This document shows, piece after piece, positions 1-8,675 of a stretch of DNA of 64,000 nt. The DNA is taken from the NCBI RefSeq assembly GCF_006352475.1, contig NZ_VCMZ01000001.1, positions 3,905,479 to 3,969,478 of the forward strand, read 5' to 3'. Under the pieces are notes generated by a model. That model did no database searches, had not been told where the DNA came from, and saw only the letters and a program-made list of their open reading frames with translations. The position numbers and the translations under genes were made by a program. The stretch is from Acinetobacter pullicarnis. Its GTDB lineage: Bacteria > Pseudomonadota > Gammaproteobacteria > Pseudomonadales > Moraxellaceae. Position 1 is the stretch's first letter; each line of letters begins with the position of its first letter.

Positions 1-429
1 GCCAATATGTTAAAACAACTTGGCGTCCCTTTTGAAGCAGAGGTGGTTTCAGCACACCGTACGCCAGATCGACTGTTTGAATATGCCGACACTGCGCGTG
101 ACCGTGGTATTCAAGTGATCATTGCCGGTGCTGGCGGTGCGGCACATTTGCCTGGTATGTGTGCTGCAAAAACGGACCTACCTGTGCTTGGTGTTCCTGT
201 AAAATCTTCCATTTTAAATGGGGTTGACTCGTTATTGTCTATTGTACAAATGCCTGCTGGCATTGCAGTCGGCACTTTGGCGATTGGTCCTGCGGGTGCA
301 ACCAATGCCGCAATTATGGCCGCGCAGATTCTTGGATTAACACGCCCTGAAATTGCAAAAAATGTCGCGCAGTTCCGTGCAGCACAAACGGATAAAGTGG
401 CAAGTAACAATATTCCAGGCCAAGTTTAA
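1..429 (+). CDS. purE: N5-carboxyaminoimidazole ribonucleotide mutase, class I PurE (5' truncated by window edge)
   Basis: PurE converts N5-CAIR to CAIR in de novo purine synthesis, acting on the product of PurK, whose gene follows 15 bp downstream. The reading frame is open from base 1, so the true start lies left of the window and the ATG at 7 is internal. The visible 142 residues include the SAHRTP motif with the catalytic histidine, the [10 protein letters not shown] substrate loop and the [13 protein letters not shown] core of the small octameric enzyme. About 20 N-terminal residues are missing compared with the usual 160-170. It forms a two-gene operon with purK. Confidence 0.95.
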   Translation, partial: ANMLKQLGVPFEAEVVSAHRTPDRLFEYADTARDRGIQVIIAGAGGAAHLPGMCAAKTDLPVLGVPVKSSILNGVDSLLSIVQMPAGIAVGTLAIGPAGATNAAIMAAQILGLTRPEIAKNVAQFRAAQTDKVASNNIPGQV

Positions 430-444
430 AACAGGATCTACATC

Positions 445-1572
445 ATGGATAAAACCATCGGTATTTTTGGCGGTGGACAATTGGGTCGTATGATGGCTCA
501 AGCTGCATTACCGCTCAATATTCAATGTACTTTTTTAGAAGCCAGCACAGACTGCCCTTCGGCACAATTGGGCCAAGTCATTGTCAACCAAGATGCCAAC
601 GCCATTACGCAATTTATTGCCAGTGCGGATGTATTCAGCCTAGAGTTTGAAAACACACCTTTGGCTGAAGTAGATGCGCTGCTCCAACAAAAAAATCTGT
701 TCCCTCCACGTCAAGCGCTGGCCATTGCACAGAATCGCCTCCTAGAAAAGGCATTGTTCGACCAATTGGATATTCCAGTTGCGCCCTATCGAGCAGTAGA
801 CAGTCTTGAAAGCTTAGAACAAGCGGCACAAGCCTTAGGATTGCCATTGGTTCTAAAAACCACAACGGGTGGCTATGATGGCAAAGGTCAGTTTGTATTA
901 CGTACAGCTACAGAAATCCCTGAAGCTTGGGCTGAACTTGGTCCTGCTGGTAGCCTAATTGCTGAAAGCTTTGTTAATTTTTCACGCGAAGTATCGATTA
1001 TTGCAGTGCGTGGTCAAAATGGTGATGTGAAAACTTGGCCATTGGCTGAAAACCATCATCATCATGGTATTTTGTCGCATTCGATTGTACCTGCGCCAAA
1101 TAGTGCAGCTTTACAACCAGTTGCCCAAGAATATATCACGCGCTTGTTGCAGCACTTAGACTATGTTGGTGTGCTGACTTTAGAACTTTTTGTGACAGAA
1201 CAAGGGCTATTTGCCAATGAAATGGCACCGCGTGTACACAACTCAGGACATTGGTCGATTGAGGGGGCAGAATGCTCTCAATTTGAAAACCATATCCGTG
1301 CAGTTGCGGGTTTACCGCTCGGCTCAACCGCGGTAATTCGCCCAACGGTGATGGTCAACATCATTGGTCAATATCCGAAGACTGAAGCTATATTGGCTTT
1401 AGACGGTGCACATCTACATCTGTATAACAAGACTGAACGTGTCGGCCGTAAAATTGGTCACATCACGCTCATGCCGCAAGATGCAGCGCAGCTCACTACG
1501 CTGTGCCAAGCCTTGGCAACGATCTTACCAGAGCCTTTGGCGCTCAGCAGCGATATGCAGATCGAACTTTAA
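445..1572 (+). CDS. purK: N5-carboxyaminoimidazole ribonucleotide synthase (ATP-grasp)
   Basis: PurK carboxylates AIR with bicarbonate and ATP to give N5-CAIR, the substrate of PurE. The 375-residue protein begins with the dinucleotide-like fold FGGGQLGRMM (about residues 8-17). It continues with an ATP-grasp core: TTTGGYDGKGQF near residues 139-150, the ENHHHHGILSHSI strand and the metal/ATP-binding NEMAPRVHNSGHW block near residues 255-270. Length is normal for the family. It follows purE by 15 bp and is probably cotranscribed and translated from its own site. Confidence 0.97.
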   Translation: MDKTIGIFGGGQLGRMMAQAALPLNIQCTFLEASTDCPSAQLGQVIVNQDANAITQFIASADVFSLEFENTPLAEVDALLQQKNLFPPRQALAIAQNRLLEKALFDQLDIPVAPYRAVDSLESLEQAAQALGLPLVLKTTTGGYDGKGQFVLRTATEIPEAWAELGPAGSLIAESFVNFSREVSIIAVRGQNGDVKTWPLAENHHHHGILSHSIVPAPNSAALQPVAQEYITRLLQHLDYVGVLTLELFVTEQGLFANEMAPRVHNSGHWSIEGAECSQFENHIRAVAGLPLGSTAVIRPTVMVNIIGQYPKTEAILALDGAHLHLYNKTERVGRKIGHITLMPQDAAQLTTLCQALATILPEPLALSSDMQIEL

Positions 1573-1662
1573 AACAATACTGTCACTGTCAATTGAATTC
1601 CAAGCATGAATAACAGGTTCGTGCTTGGTTCTACAACATGCTGACCCACCGGATCAATTGTC

Positions 1663-2142
1663 ATGAAATATCTAATTAGTGCATGTTTGGTGGGTGAGAA
1701 TGTCCGATATGATGGCAAAAATTGTTATACCCCTGCCCTAAAACAACTGGTTGCAACTCAACAGGCCATGATCATTTGTCCTGAAGTTACAGGCGGTCTC
1801 AGTACACCACGGCTTCCCGCTGAAATTATTGGGGGTGATGGCATCGATGTACTCAATGGTCGCGCTCAAGTACGAGACCGTGCAGGCAATGACCAAAGTA
1901 AAGCCTTTATTGATGGGGCGTATCAAGCACTGAAACTTGCCCAAGCACACCAAGTCACACATGTAGTGCTTAAAGCCAACAGCCCTTCTTGTGGTACACA
2001 CAAAATTTATGATGGCAGCTTCAGTGGTATCCGAACAGTTGGGCAAGGCGTCACTGCTGCATTGCTTACCCAACATGGCTTTCAAGTCATCGATGAAAAT
2101 CAGTTCCTGCAACTTTTAGCTCAAGAAGACTCAAGGTTCTGA
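1663..2142 (+). CDS. DUF523 family protein (YbbK type)
   Basis: This 159-residue protein starts with the conserved [14 protein letters not shown] motif and later has the [17 protein letters not shown] motif, both typical of the DUF523 family. The conserved cysteines (one in SACLVG, one in CPEVTGG and one in SPSCG) suggest a metal- or thiol-related function, but no reaction is established for the family. The gene lies 90 bp after purK on the same strand. Its last 12 bases overlap the end of the convergent transporter gene on the other strand. The family call is firm; the function is unknown. Confidence 0.85.
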   Translation: MKYLISACLVGENVRYDGKNCYTPALKQLVATQQAMIICPEVTGGLSTPRLPAEIIGGDGIDVLNGRAQVRDRAGNDQSKAFIDGAYQALKLAQAHQVTHVVLKANSPSCGTHKIYDGSFSGIRTVGQGVTAALLTQHGFQVIDENQFLQLLAQEDSRF

Positions 2143-3135
2143 GATATTTACCTGATCAGATTCTACTTTTTTATTTTGAATCAATTGCTCAGCACGCGCT
2201 AATTTATCGGCTTTACCCGCCCAATAACTGGCTAGTGCTGGCCCAGAAATATTGTGCCATAAGCTAAAGATTGCACTGGGTACAGCTGTCACGGGTGAGG
2301 CTGTAAAATGTACCGCCGCCAAAGCAACGCCCAAACCTGAGTTCTGCATCCCAACTTCAATTGCCACGGCCTTACAATCGGGATAATCCAGCTTAAATAT
2401 TCGACTCGCCCAAAAGCCCAACAGATACCCCAAACCATTGTGCAACACAACCACAGCCAAAATCAGCAGCCCAGATTCCAAAATAGCCGCCTTACTTGCC
2501 CCAATAATCGCAGCCACAATGGCAACAATCGCTACCACCGACAACAGTGGCATCACCTGTACATAACGTTCTATTTTGTGTTTAAACAACGTGCGAATAA
2601 ATAAACCCAAAACAATTGGAATCAATACCACTTGTAAAATAGATACAAACATTGAGCCAGCATCGATTTCAATCCAATGGCTAGCCAAGATATAAAAAAT
2701 AAAAGGTGTGAGCAGAGGTGCAAGTAAGGTGGAAACAGAAGTACAGGCCACGGAAAGTGCAGTATTGCCCTTTGCCATATAGGTAATCACATTGGAGGCC
2801 GTGCCACCTGGGCAACAGCCGACCAAAATCACTCCAATCGCGATTTCAGCGGGTAACTGAAAGAGTTTACACAATGCATAGGCCAGTCCTGGCATCACCA
2901 CAAATTGTGCGACGACTCCAATAAACACTGCTTTAGGCCGATTCAATACACTCTTGAAATCGGCAAAAGTCATGGTCATCCCCATACCGAACATAATAAT
3001 GCCCAACATGATGGCGATATAGGCTTTGAGCCAGATGAATGCCTCAGGCATCCACATTGCAATCGCAGCAAACAGCATGACCCACACTGCAAAGGTTTTT
3101 TGAATCCATTGACTAAAACGTAAAAATGCAGACAT
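2131..3135 (-). CDS. Bile acid:sodium symporter (BASS) family transporter
   Basis: A 334-residue integral membrane protein with about nine to ten hydrophobic segments. The family signatures [18 protein letters not shown] (about residues 107-124) and [15 protein letters not shown] (about 260-274) form the sodium-binding crossover in this fold. It is expected in the inner membrane, importing an organic anion with sodium; the substrate cannot be read from sequence. I chose the ATG at 3135, preceded by AGGGA nine bases upstream, over a TTG nine bases further upstream that would lie almost on top of that site. It converges on and overlaps the DUF523 gene by 12 bp. Confidence 0.85.
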   Translation of the reverse strand: MSAFLRFSQWIQKTFAVWVMLFAAIAMWMPEAFIWLKAYIAIMLGIIMFGMGMTMTFADFKSVLNRPKAVFIGVVAQFVVMPGLAYALCKLFQLPAEIAIGVILVGCCPGGTASNVITYMAKGNTALSVACTSVSTLLAPLLTPFIFYILASHWIEIDAGSMFVSILQVVLIPIVLGLFIRTLFKHKIERYVQVMPLLSVVAIVAIVAAIIGASKAAILESGLLILAVVVLHNGLGYLLGFWASRIFKLDYPDCKAVAIEVGMQNSGLGVALAAVHFTASPVTAVPSAIFSLWHNISGPALASYWAGKADKLARAEQLIQNKKVESDQVNISEP

Positions 3136-3292
3136 AAGCCCCAATCCCTCGATTTTGCTATTTTTATAGATGATCTAAAACAATAGACTACTTTCAGTGG
3201 TCCTTTTCATTTCTCCTTTTAGGAGAAAAACAAAGAGGTTAAAATAATGAAAAGTCTAATGTTGCATTGCAGCAATCGCGTTGAACCCACGG

Positions 3293-3925
3293 CTACTGGG
3301 CTGTAATATCTTTAAGTGAAATCCGTTTAACCCCATGTGCCAACATATCTTGCCATGCTTGTTGTAAAGAACCATTCAAATCAATGGCTTTGGTCGCATC
3401 TTCAATCACATAACACTGAAAGCCTTGTTTACATGCATCAATCGCAGTCCATGCCACACAAAAGTCGGTCGCAATCCCCACAATAAATACCGTATCTATC
3501 TCACGTGCCTGTAAGTAGCCAGCAAGCCCTGTCGAAGTCTGTTGATCCGCTTCCATGAATGCCGAATAGCTGTCTATATTTGCATGATAGCCTTTGCGGA
3601 TAATCAACTGCGCTGTCGGCAAATGCAAGGCGGGGTGAAAGGCTGCATCTTCAGTGCCTTGCACACAATGAGCCGGCCAAAGGACTTGTGGCCCATAGTC
3701 CAAAGTGATGCAATCAAATGGCTGTGCTCCCGGATGATTTTCTGCAAACGAGATATGGTTTTCGGGATGCCAGTCTTGGGTCAAAATAATGTTCTCAAAA
3801 TGCGCTGCAATTTGATTGATCTTAGGAATAATCTGATCTGCGTCAGCAACTGCAAGCTGCCCACCTGGGGTAAATCCATTTTGTACATCAACAACAATTA
3901 ATGCACTTTGTGAGGTTGCCAGCAT
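3293..3925 (-). CDS. pncA: Nicotinamidase (pyrazinamidase)
   Basis: PncA deamidates nicotinamide to nicotinate for NAD salvage. The 210-residue isochorismatase-fold protein carries the catalytic Asp in VVDVQNGFTPGG (about D13), the metal-binding DWHPENHISF stretch, the catalytic Lys in IIRKGYHANIDSYSAF, and the nucleophilic Cys in GIATDFCVAWTAIDA (about C155). The length matches E. coli PncA. An AAGGA ribosome site lies nine bases before the ATG. The gene stands alone, divergent from dapA across a 341-bp intergenic region. Confidence 0.95.
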   Translation of the reverse strand: MLATSQSALIVVDVQNGFTPGGQLAVADADQIIPKINQIAAHFENIILTQDWHPENHISFAENHPGAQPFDCITLDYGPQVLWPAHCVQGTEDAAFHPALHLPTAQLIIRKGYHANIDSYSAFMEADQQTSTGLAGYLQAREIDTVFIVGIATDFCVAWTAIDACKQGFQCYVIEDATKAIDLNGSLQQAWQDMLAHGVKRISLKDITAQ

Positions 3926-4266
3926 ATTTTTAATTCCTTAATCACAGAATGAGGCATTCAGTTAAAGCCATTGCACCCTATCTTAAACAGGATTTTAAAG
4001 TAGAACAAAGGCTAAAATTTAGAAACTTTTAACCTATCAGCACAATGCAGTGCTAGATTAGGGACAATGCATCTGATCTTTGGCATGTGGAACAAAGTTT
4101 TTTCGAGCATTGAAGAATTAATATTGTTCTACACGGCTGAATCAGTCATAATTTGCGTAAGCATTACTCAATCATATTGATTTTGCTTAAAATCAAAAAA
4201 CTGCCCACCATCCATCTATGCATTATTTCTATTTCCAATGGATGGACAAATAGGATTTTTTTCAAA
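3926..4266. other. Intergenic region between divergent pncA and dapA
   Basis: This gene-free stretch of 341 bp separates the two divergent genes and must hold both promoters. The frame of dapA is open leftward to 4153, but the extra 38 residues are not typical of DapA, so I treat that part as untranslated leader. No hairpin with a T-run or riboswitch signature was recognised. Confidence 0.5.
4124..4152 (+). promoter_or_regulatory. Candidate sigma-70 promoter for dapA
   Basis: TTGTTC (4124-4129) and CATAAT (4147-4152) are separated by 17 bases, a reasonable -35/-10 pair about 115 bp before the dapA start. This is from inspection only. Confidence 0.4.
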
Positions 4267-5163
4267 ATGACTCAGCAAGCAAATAATATTCAAGGTTCAA
4301 TTGTCGCAATCGTTACCCCCATGAATGAAGATGGCGGTGTGGATTGGAAGAACCTCGAAAAGCTGGTTGAGTGGCACATAGAACAAGGCACAAGCAGTAT
4401 TGTTGCCGTTGGAACCACCGGCGAAGCATCAACACTGAGTATGGCTGAACATACCCAAGTGATTAAAGAAATCATTCGTGTAGCCAATAAACGTATCCCG
4501 ATTATTGCTGGTACTGGTGCAAACTCAACCCATGAAGCAATTCAACTCACAGAAGAAGCAAAAACACTCGGTGCAGATGCTGCATTATTAGTGACCCCGT
4601 ATTATAACAAACCAACGCAAGAAGGCTTATATCAACACTATAAAGCTGTTGCTGAAGCCGTTGATTTACCAATTATTTTATATAATGTTCCAAGCCGTAC
4701 AGGTGTGGATATGCAGAACGAAACCGTTATTCGTCTTGCAGACTTGACTAATGTGATTGGTATAAAAGATGCCACGGGTGACGTACCTCGTGGTAAAGCA
4801 CTGATCGAAGGCCTACTAGGCAAACAAATGACCGTGTATTCAGGTGATGATGACACTGCACGTCATTTAATGGCACATGGCGCAAAAGGTAATATTTCGG
4901 TAACTGCCAATATTGCACCCAAGCTTGTAAGCCAAGTCTGTGCAGCCATGCTTGACAGAAATATTCAATTGGCTGAAGAGATTAATGACAAGATTTCAAA
5001 ATTAAACAATATTCTATTTTGCGAATCGAACCCAATTCCTGTGAAATGGGCCCTGTATGAAATGGGAATGATTGGTACAGGCGTTCGTCTGCCACTTACT
5101 CCACTTGCTGAACAATACCGTACTCCACTGCGTGAAGAACTAAAAGCAGCGGGTATCATTTAA
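4267..5163 (+). CDS. dapA: 4-hydroxy-tetrahydrodipicolinate synthase
   Basis: DapA condenses pyruvate with aspartate semialdehyde, the first step committed to lysine and diaminopimelate. From the ATG at 4267 the protein is 298 residues, the family norm. It shows GTTGEAST (about residues 49-56), LYNVPSRTG with Tyr139 and Arg144, and the Schiff-base Lys167 in IGIKDATGD. The upstream in-frame ATG at 4153 would add 38 residues unlike DapA, and an AGGA lies 11 bases before 4267. It is followed by a BamC-like lipoprotein gene and purC, the same order as dapA-bamC-purC in E. coli. Confidence 0.97.
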   Translation: MTQQANNIQGSIVAIVTPMNEDGGVDWKNLEKLVEWHIEQGTSSIVAVGTTGEASTLSMAEHTQVIKEIIRVANKRIPIIAGTGANSTHEAIQLTEEAKTLGADAALLVTPYYNKPTQEGLYQHYKAVAEAVDLPIILYNVPSRTGVDMQNETVIRLADLTNVIGIKDATGDVPRGKALIEGLLGKQMTVYSGDDDTARHLMAHGAKGNISVTANIAPKLVSQVCAAMLDRNIQLAEEINDKISKLNNILFCESNPIPVKWALYEMGMIGTGVRLPLTPLAEQYRTPLREELKAAGII

Positions 5164-5178
5164 TAAGAGCTTAGTATT

Positions 5179-5787
5179 ATGCAATTACGTTTCGGTTTAG
5201 CGTTAACCCTTTCAACTTTAAGTTTGGTGGGCTGTAATTCCATTGGGATCAATAATGGCTCCCTTGATTATAAAAACACAACCACCTTAGAGCCACTTAA
5301 ATATCCTGAAGGTACAATCGTTAGACCAGCAACGCCATTGTACCCTGCACCTGTTGTCGATGCTTTAGCACTTGAAAATGCACCAGATTATGCCAACAAA
5401 GCAGGTAATCGTTTTGACCTACCAAGACCTGAGGTCGCAAAATTTGCGTCTCAGGCTGAACAAATGACCGATGCTACTGCGAGCTTAAGTCCACCACAAC
5501 TTTTAACGGATGGAAATGGCAATCCACTTATTAAAATTAACGGAAATTCTGCTATAATTTGGCAGTATGCACTCGCGACCCTGAGTAGTCTGAATCATCA
5601 AGTTATTGGACAAAGCAAAAATGCCTATGAGGCAACTGTGAAATCCGATAATCAAAGTTATGTTATTCGCCTAACTTCTGTTGGATCGAGTAACAATATT
5701 GCCGTATTCAATGTCGATAATAGCTTTGCTGATAAAGCCAAAGCTAGCGAACTGTTAACCCAGATTTACCAAAACTGGCCAGCCTAG
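5179..5787 (+). CDS. bamC: BamC-like outer-membrane lipoprotein
   Basis: A 202-residue secreted lipoprotein. The signal peptide ends in the lipobox LVGC with the lipidated Cys at residue 19, followed by Asn, which does not favour inner-membrane retention. The next part is low-complexity and proline-rich (YKNTTTLEPLKYPEG), like the unstructured N-terminus of BamC. After that there is one small alpha/beta domain (about residues 115-200). E. coli BamC is longer with two such domains, so this is a short version. Placement between dapA and purC supports the assignment. BamC is an accessory part of the outer-membrane protein assembly complex. Confidence 0.7.
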   Translation: MQLRFGLALTLSTLSLVGCNSIGINNGSLDYKNTTTLEPLKYPEGTIVRPATPLYPAPVVDALALENAPDYANKAGNRFDLPRPEVAKFASQAEQMTDATASLSPPQLLTDGNGNPLIKINGNSAIIWQYALATLSSLNHQVIGQSKNAYEATVKSDNQSYVIRLTSVGSSNNIAVFNVDNSFADKAKASELLTQIYQNWPA

Positions 5788-5824
5788 TCCTCACTAGGCA
5801 ATTTTTCTTGTAAAAGGTTCCCTC

Positions 5825-6544
5825 ATGTTAAAACAAACCTTGCTCTATACTGGTAAAGCAAAATCCGTTTATGAAACAGATAGCGCAGACCACCTGATTT
5901 TAGTCTTTCGTGATGATGCATCGGCATTTAATGGCGAAAAAATAGAACAGCTAGATCGTAAAGGAAAGGTAAACAACCGTTTTAATGCCTTTATTATGGA
6001 AAAATTGGCTGCAGCAGGGATTGAAACTCATTTTGAGAAGTTACTTTCACCGACTGAAGTCCTCGTTAAAAAACTCGACATGATTCCTGTGGAATGTGTG
6101 ATTCGTAACTATGCTGCTGGTTCACTTTGTCGTCGTCTTGGCGTTGAAGAAGGCAAGCAACTTACGCCACCAACCTTTGAATTGTTCTTTAAAGATGATG
6201 CTTTAGGCGATCCAATGGTGAATGAATCACAAGCGATCGCTTTGGGCTGGGCAACAGCTGCTCAACTTGAAGACATGAAACAACTTACTTACCAAGTAAA
6301 CAACGTACTCAACGATTTGTTTGATCAAGGTAATATGATTTTGGTTGACTTCAAACTTGAGTTTGGTGTGTTCCATGGTCGCATTGTCTTGGGTGATGAG
6401 TTCTCTCCAGATGGCTGCCGTCTTTGGGACAAAGAAACCAAGAAAAAACTAGATAAAGATCGTTTCCGCCAAGGTTTAGGCGGTGTGGTTGAAGCCTATG
6501 AAGAAGTTGCTGCACGTATTGGCATCGACTTAAGCAACATCTAA
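5825..6544 (+). CDS. purC: Phosphoribosylaminoimidazole-succinocarboxamide (SAICAR) synthase
   Basis: PurC joins aspartate to CAIR with ATP in de novo purine synthesis. The 239-residue protein has the [11 protein letters not shown] phosphate-binding start, the [10 protein letters not shown] motif, [17 protein letters not shown] near residues 97-113, and [10 protein letters not shown] plus [14 protein letters not shown] in the ATP site. Length and motifs are normal. It lies 37 bp after the lipoprotein gene and ends just before a strong terminator. An ISAba1-type element has inserted immediately beyond that terminator. Confidence 0.97.
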   Translation: MLKQTLLYTGKAKSVYETDSADHLILVFRDDASAFNGEKIEQLDRKGKVNNRFNAFIMEKLAAAGIETHFEKLLSPTEVLVKKLDMIPVECVIRNYAAGSLCRRLGVEEGKQLTPPTFELFFKDDALGDPMVNESQAIALGWATAAQLEDMKQLTYQVNNVLNDLFDQGNMILVDFKLEFGVFHGRIVLGDEFSPDGCRLWDKETKKKLDKDRFRQGLGGVVEAYEEVAARIGIDLSNI

Positions 6545-6590
6545 AGCATTATTTTCACTTTAGCCAATTGCAGGCCAGAGTGAAAAGTAA

Positions 6591-6630
6591 AATGGCTGAT
6601 CAGTGTTATTCTCGATCAGCCATTTTTTAT
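6591..6630 (+). terminator. Rho-independent terminator after purC
   Basis: An 11-bp perfect stem (6591-6601 with 6614-6624, core TGGCTGATC/GATCAGCCA) with a 12-base loop runs into a T-rich tract. It ends the dapA-bamC-purC unit 13 bp before the left end of the IS element. Confidence 0.85.
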
Positions 6631-6661
6631 TTTTAAAAAATTTCTCTGTACACGACAAATT

Positions 6662-7207
6662 TCACAGAACCCTTATCCTATCAGGGTTCTGCCTTCTTAA
6701 AATTGCCAAAATTTCCTTAAACTCTTCTTTTTTCCCAAAACCAATTAAACGCTGAATCGCCATTTGAACATAGTCTAAACCATAGCGAAATAAACTCATT
6801 GAGAGTCGTCCATGCTTCTTTATTTTTATCACTTTTTTTTGATCATGTTGCCATTCACCCGTTAAGTAACACCAACAGAAGCTTATAGCTAACACCGCAA
6901 TCAATTTTTTCACTCGTCTAGGGTCTGTCAAGCGCGTATTTTCAAGATTAAACCCGCGTCCTTTGAGACAACTGAATAAGGTTTCAATTTCCCAGCGTAA
7001 TGCATAATCCTGAATAGCATTGGCATTAAACTGAGGAGAAACGACGAGTAAAAGCTCTCCATTTTCTAACTGTAGTGCACTTATATATAGTTTCACCCGA
7101 CCAACCAAAATCCGTCGTTTACGACATTCAATTTGACCAACTTTAAGATGGCGAAATAAATCACTAATTTTATGATTCTTTCCTAAATGATTGGTGACAA
7201 TGAAGTT
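6662..7207 (-). CDS. ISAba1-type transposase, C-terminal part (OrfB, reached by -1 frameshift)
   Basis: This frame carries the end of the IS4-family DDE domain: YALRWEIETLFSCLK shows the Y-(2)-R-(3)-E-(6)-K signature of the family, including the catalytic Glu. The frame is continuous with the upstream transposase frame only after a -1 shift at a run of seven A's on the coding strand (complement at 7206-7212). The first in-frame start-like codon, a TTG at 7108, would leave a fragment without the first two catalytic Asp residues. Expression as a fusion by frameshifting is therefore inferred. It lies within an intact element. Confidence 0.85.
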   Translation of the reverse strand, partial: NFIVTNHLGKNHKISDLFRHLKVGQIECRKRRILVGRVKLYISALQLENGELLLVVSPQFNANAIQDYALRWEIETLFSCLKGRGFNLENTRLTDPRRVKKLIAVLAISFCWCYLTGEWQHDQKKVIKIKKHGRLSMSLFRYGLDYVQMAIQRLIGFGKKEEFKEILAILRRQNPDRIRVL

Positions 7208-7752
7208 TTTTTAACACGAATGCAGAAGTTGATGTCTTGTTCAATTAACCATGTAAACCACTGCTCACCGATAAACTCTCTGTCTGCGAACACATTCACA
7301 ATACGGTCTTTACCAAAAATGGCTATAAAGCGTTGAATCAAAGCAATACGCTCTTTCGTATCTGAATTTCCACGTTTATTAAGCAATGTCCAAAGGATAG
7401 GTATCGCTATTCCACGATAAACGATTGCGAGCATCAGGATATTAATATTTCGTTTTCCCCATTTCCAATTGGTTCTATCTAAAGTCAGTTGCACTTGGTC
7501 GAATGAAAACATATTGAAAATCAACTGAGAAATTTGACGATAATCAAAATACTGACCTGCAAAGAAGCGCTGCATACGTCGATAAAATGATTGTGGTAAG
7601 CACTTGATGGGCAAGGCTTTAGATGCAGAAGAAAGATTACATGTTTGCTTTAAAATAATCACAAGCATGATGAGCGCAAAGCACTTTAAATGTGACTTGT
7701 TCCATTTTAGATATTTGTTTAAGATAAGATATAACTCATTGAGATGTGTCAT
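7183..7752 (-). CDS. ISAba1-type transposase, N-terminal part (OrfA)
   Basis: The 189-residue frame begins MTHLNELYLILNK and holds the first two acidic residues of the DDE catalytic triad, in LTLDRTNWKWG and NVFADREFIG. It ends at a TAG shortly after the seven-A run at 7206-7212. Ribosomes that slip by -1 on this run would continue through the remaining transposase frame. The 189-residue length is what I recall for ISAba1 OrfA. No inactivating mutation is seen. Confidence 0.88.
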   Translation of the reverse strand: MTHLNELYLILNKYLKWNKSHLKCFALIMLVIILKQTCNLSSASKALPIKCLPQSFYRRMQRFFAGQYFDYRQISQLIFNMFSFDQVQLTLDRTNWKWGKRNINILMLAIVYRGIAIPILWTLLNKRGNSDTKERIALIQRFIAIFGKDRIVNVFADREFIGEQWFTWLIEQDINFCIRVKKTSLSPII

Positions 7753-7763
7753 AGTATTCGTCG

Positions 7764-7791
7764 TTAGAAAACAATTATTATGACATTATTT
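7764..7791 (+). promoter_or_regulatory. Outward-facing ISAba1 promoter
   Basis: TTAGAA (7764-7769) and TTATTT (7786-7791), 16 bases apart, match the outward promoter known from ISAba1 copies that raise expression of neighbouring genes. It points right, out of the element and toward the hypothetical gene at 8165. Confidence 0.75.
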
Positions 7792-7823
7792 CAATGAGTT
7801 ATCTATTTTTGTCGTGTACAGAG

Positions 7824-8164
7824 AAAAAATTTACAAAACCAATATTCAAAACCACTTCATTTGCGATATTTTATTGAGGGTCATTGCAGCATCTCAGATA
7901 CAACTTTATTGCAAACGGATCGAGTCACGCTCCCCCATTTCACCCCCAATGATTTAAACATATAATTGATTTTTATCATCTACTGACCAAAAATACAGAA
8001 CAACCTCCAGCACACATTAAGCGTCGCTCAATAACATTGAAGCCCAAGCAAGTTCTATATTGCCTTATGCTTAATTACCTATTTTTTATAGGTATTTGTA
8101 GCGGATCAACCGATTTTAAGATACATTAAACGATGCACAAGTCTGGCACTCAAAGGAGATCGCA
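7824..8164. other. Intergenic region right of the IS element
   Basis: This 341-bp stretch begins with the right copy of the 9-bp target duplication (7824-7832). No gene, hairpin or known regulatory motif was recognised apart from the AAGGAG ribosome site at 8153-8158 for the next gene. Transcripts from the ISAba1 outward promoter would cross it. Confidence 0.5.
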
Positions 8165-8542
8165 GTGAGTTATTATCATATTATTCTTGAAGTGAATGAT
8201 CATATCAGCACGATTGAACAAAGCCGTGATGTTCACATTCTCAACATTACTGAGATCCAACCCTATTTGCATGCCGTGCTACTGCCCTACTTTAACGAGC
8301 AAATCCTTGAGCTTGAAGACGACAATGTCGAGTTTAAAGATGTACGCCATCTTGAGATTAAACAAACGCTTCTACCTATCGAACACTTAATCGAAGAAGC
8401 GCAAAAACAATTGCCTAGCGATACCGATGTCACCATTAGCGCTTATGAAATTTTCAATGATCGCGACTTATCTCGCGATGTCACTGCCGTTTTTTGGGAT
8501 ATCTTAGAGGCGGTTAAAATCGACCAGAGCGACATCGAATAG
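8165..8542 (+). CDS. Hypothetical acidic protein
   Basis: I do not recognise this 125-residue protein. It starts at a GTG with a strong AAGGAG site six bases upstream. It is strongly acidic, especially ELEDDNVEFKDV and the C-terminal VKIDQSDIE, is predicted soluble and has no signal peptide, membrane segment or cysteine. The gene stands alone with its own terminator, between the IS element and the convergent lytic transglycosylase gene. It is the first gene in the path of the ISAba1 outward promoter, about 375 bp away, so its expression may have been changed by the insertion. Confidence 0.75.
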   Translation: MSYYHIILEVNDHISTIEQSRDVHILNITEIQPYLHAVLLPYFNEQILELEDDNVEFKDVRHLEIKQTLLPIEHLIEEAQKQLPSDTDVTISAYEIFNDRDLSRDVTAVFWDILEAVKIDQSDIE

Positions 8543-8599
8543 TTAGGCTTAGCGCAGTTACTGCGCCCATCGCACAACACATTATCAAGACAGTTATAA

Positions 8600-8624
8600 A
8601 AAACCCGACCTAAAGTCGGGTTTT
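8600..8624 (+). terminator. Bidirectional terminator
   Basis: A perfect 10-bp stem (8600-8609 AAAACCCGAC with 8615-8624 GTCGGGTTTT) and a 5-base loop, with A's on the left and T's on the right, lies between two convergent genes. It can serve both strands. Confidence 0.85.
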
Positions 8625-8675
8625 ACCGTATATCCTGCGAAAAGTATCTAGCGAAAAGCCAAAGATAAAATCTGC

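Larger units (their letters stand above)
6644..7823 (-). mobile_element. ISAba1-type insertion sequence (IS4 family), complete, with 9-bp target duplication
   Basis: Both ends read CTCTGTACACGACAAA from outside inward (6644-6659, and the complement at 7808-7823), giving an element of exactly 1180 bp. It is flanked on both sides by the 9-bp direct repeat AAAAAATTT (6635-6643 and 7824-7832). The length, ends, 9-bp duplication and two-frame transposase match what I remember of ISAba1. The element lies in the spacer right after the purC terminator and breaks no visible gene. Its ends and duplication are perfect, which suggests a fairly recent insertion. Confidence 0.95.

Noticed and set aside
4153..4266. 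N-terminal extension of dapA
   Set aside because: The extra 38 residues are not seen in DapA proteins, and a ribosome site stands before the internal ATG at 4267.
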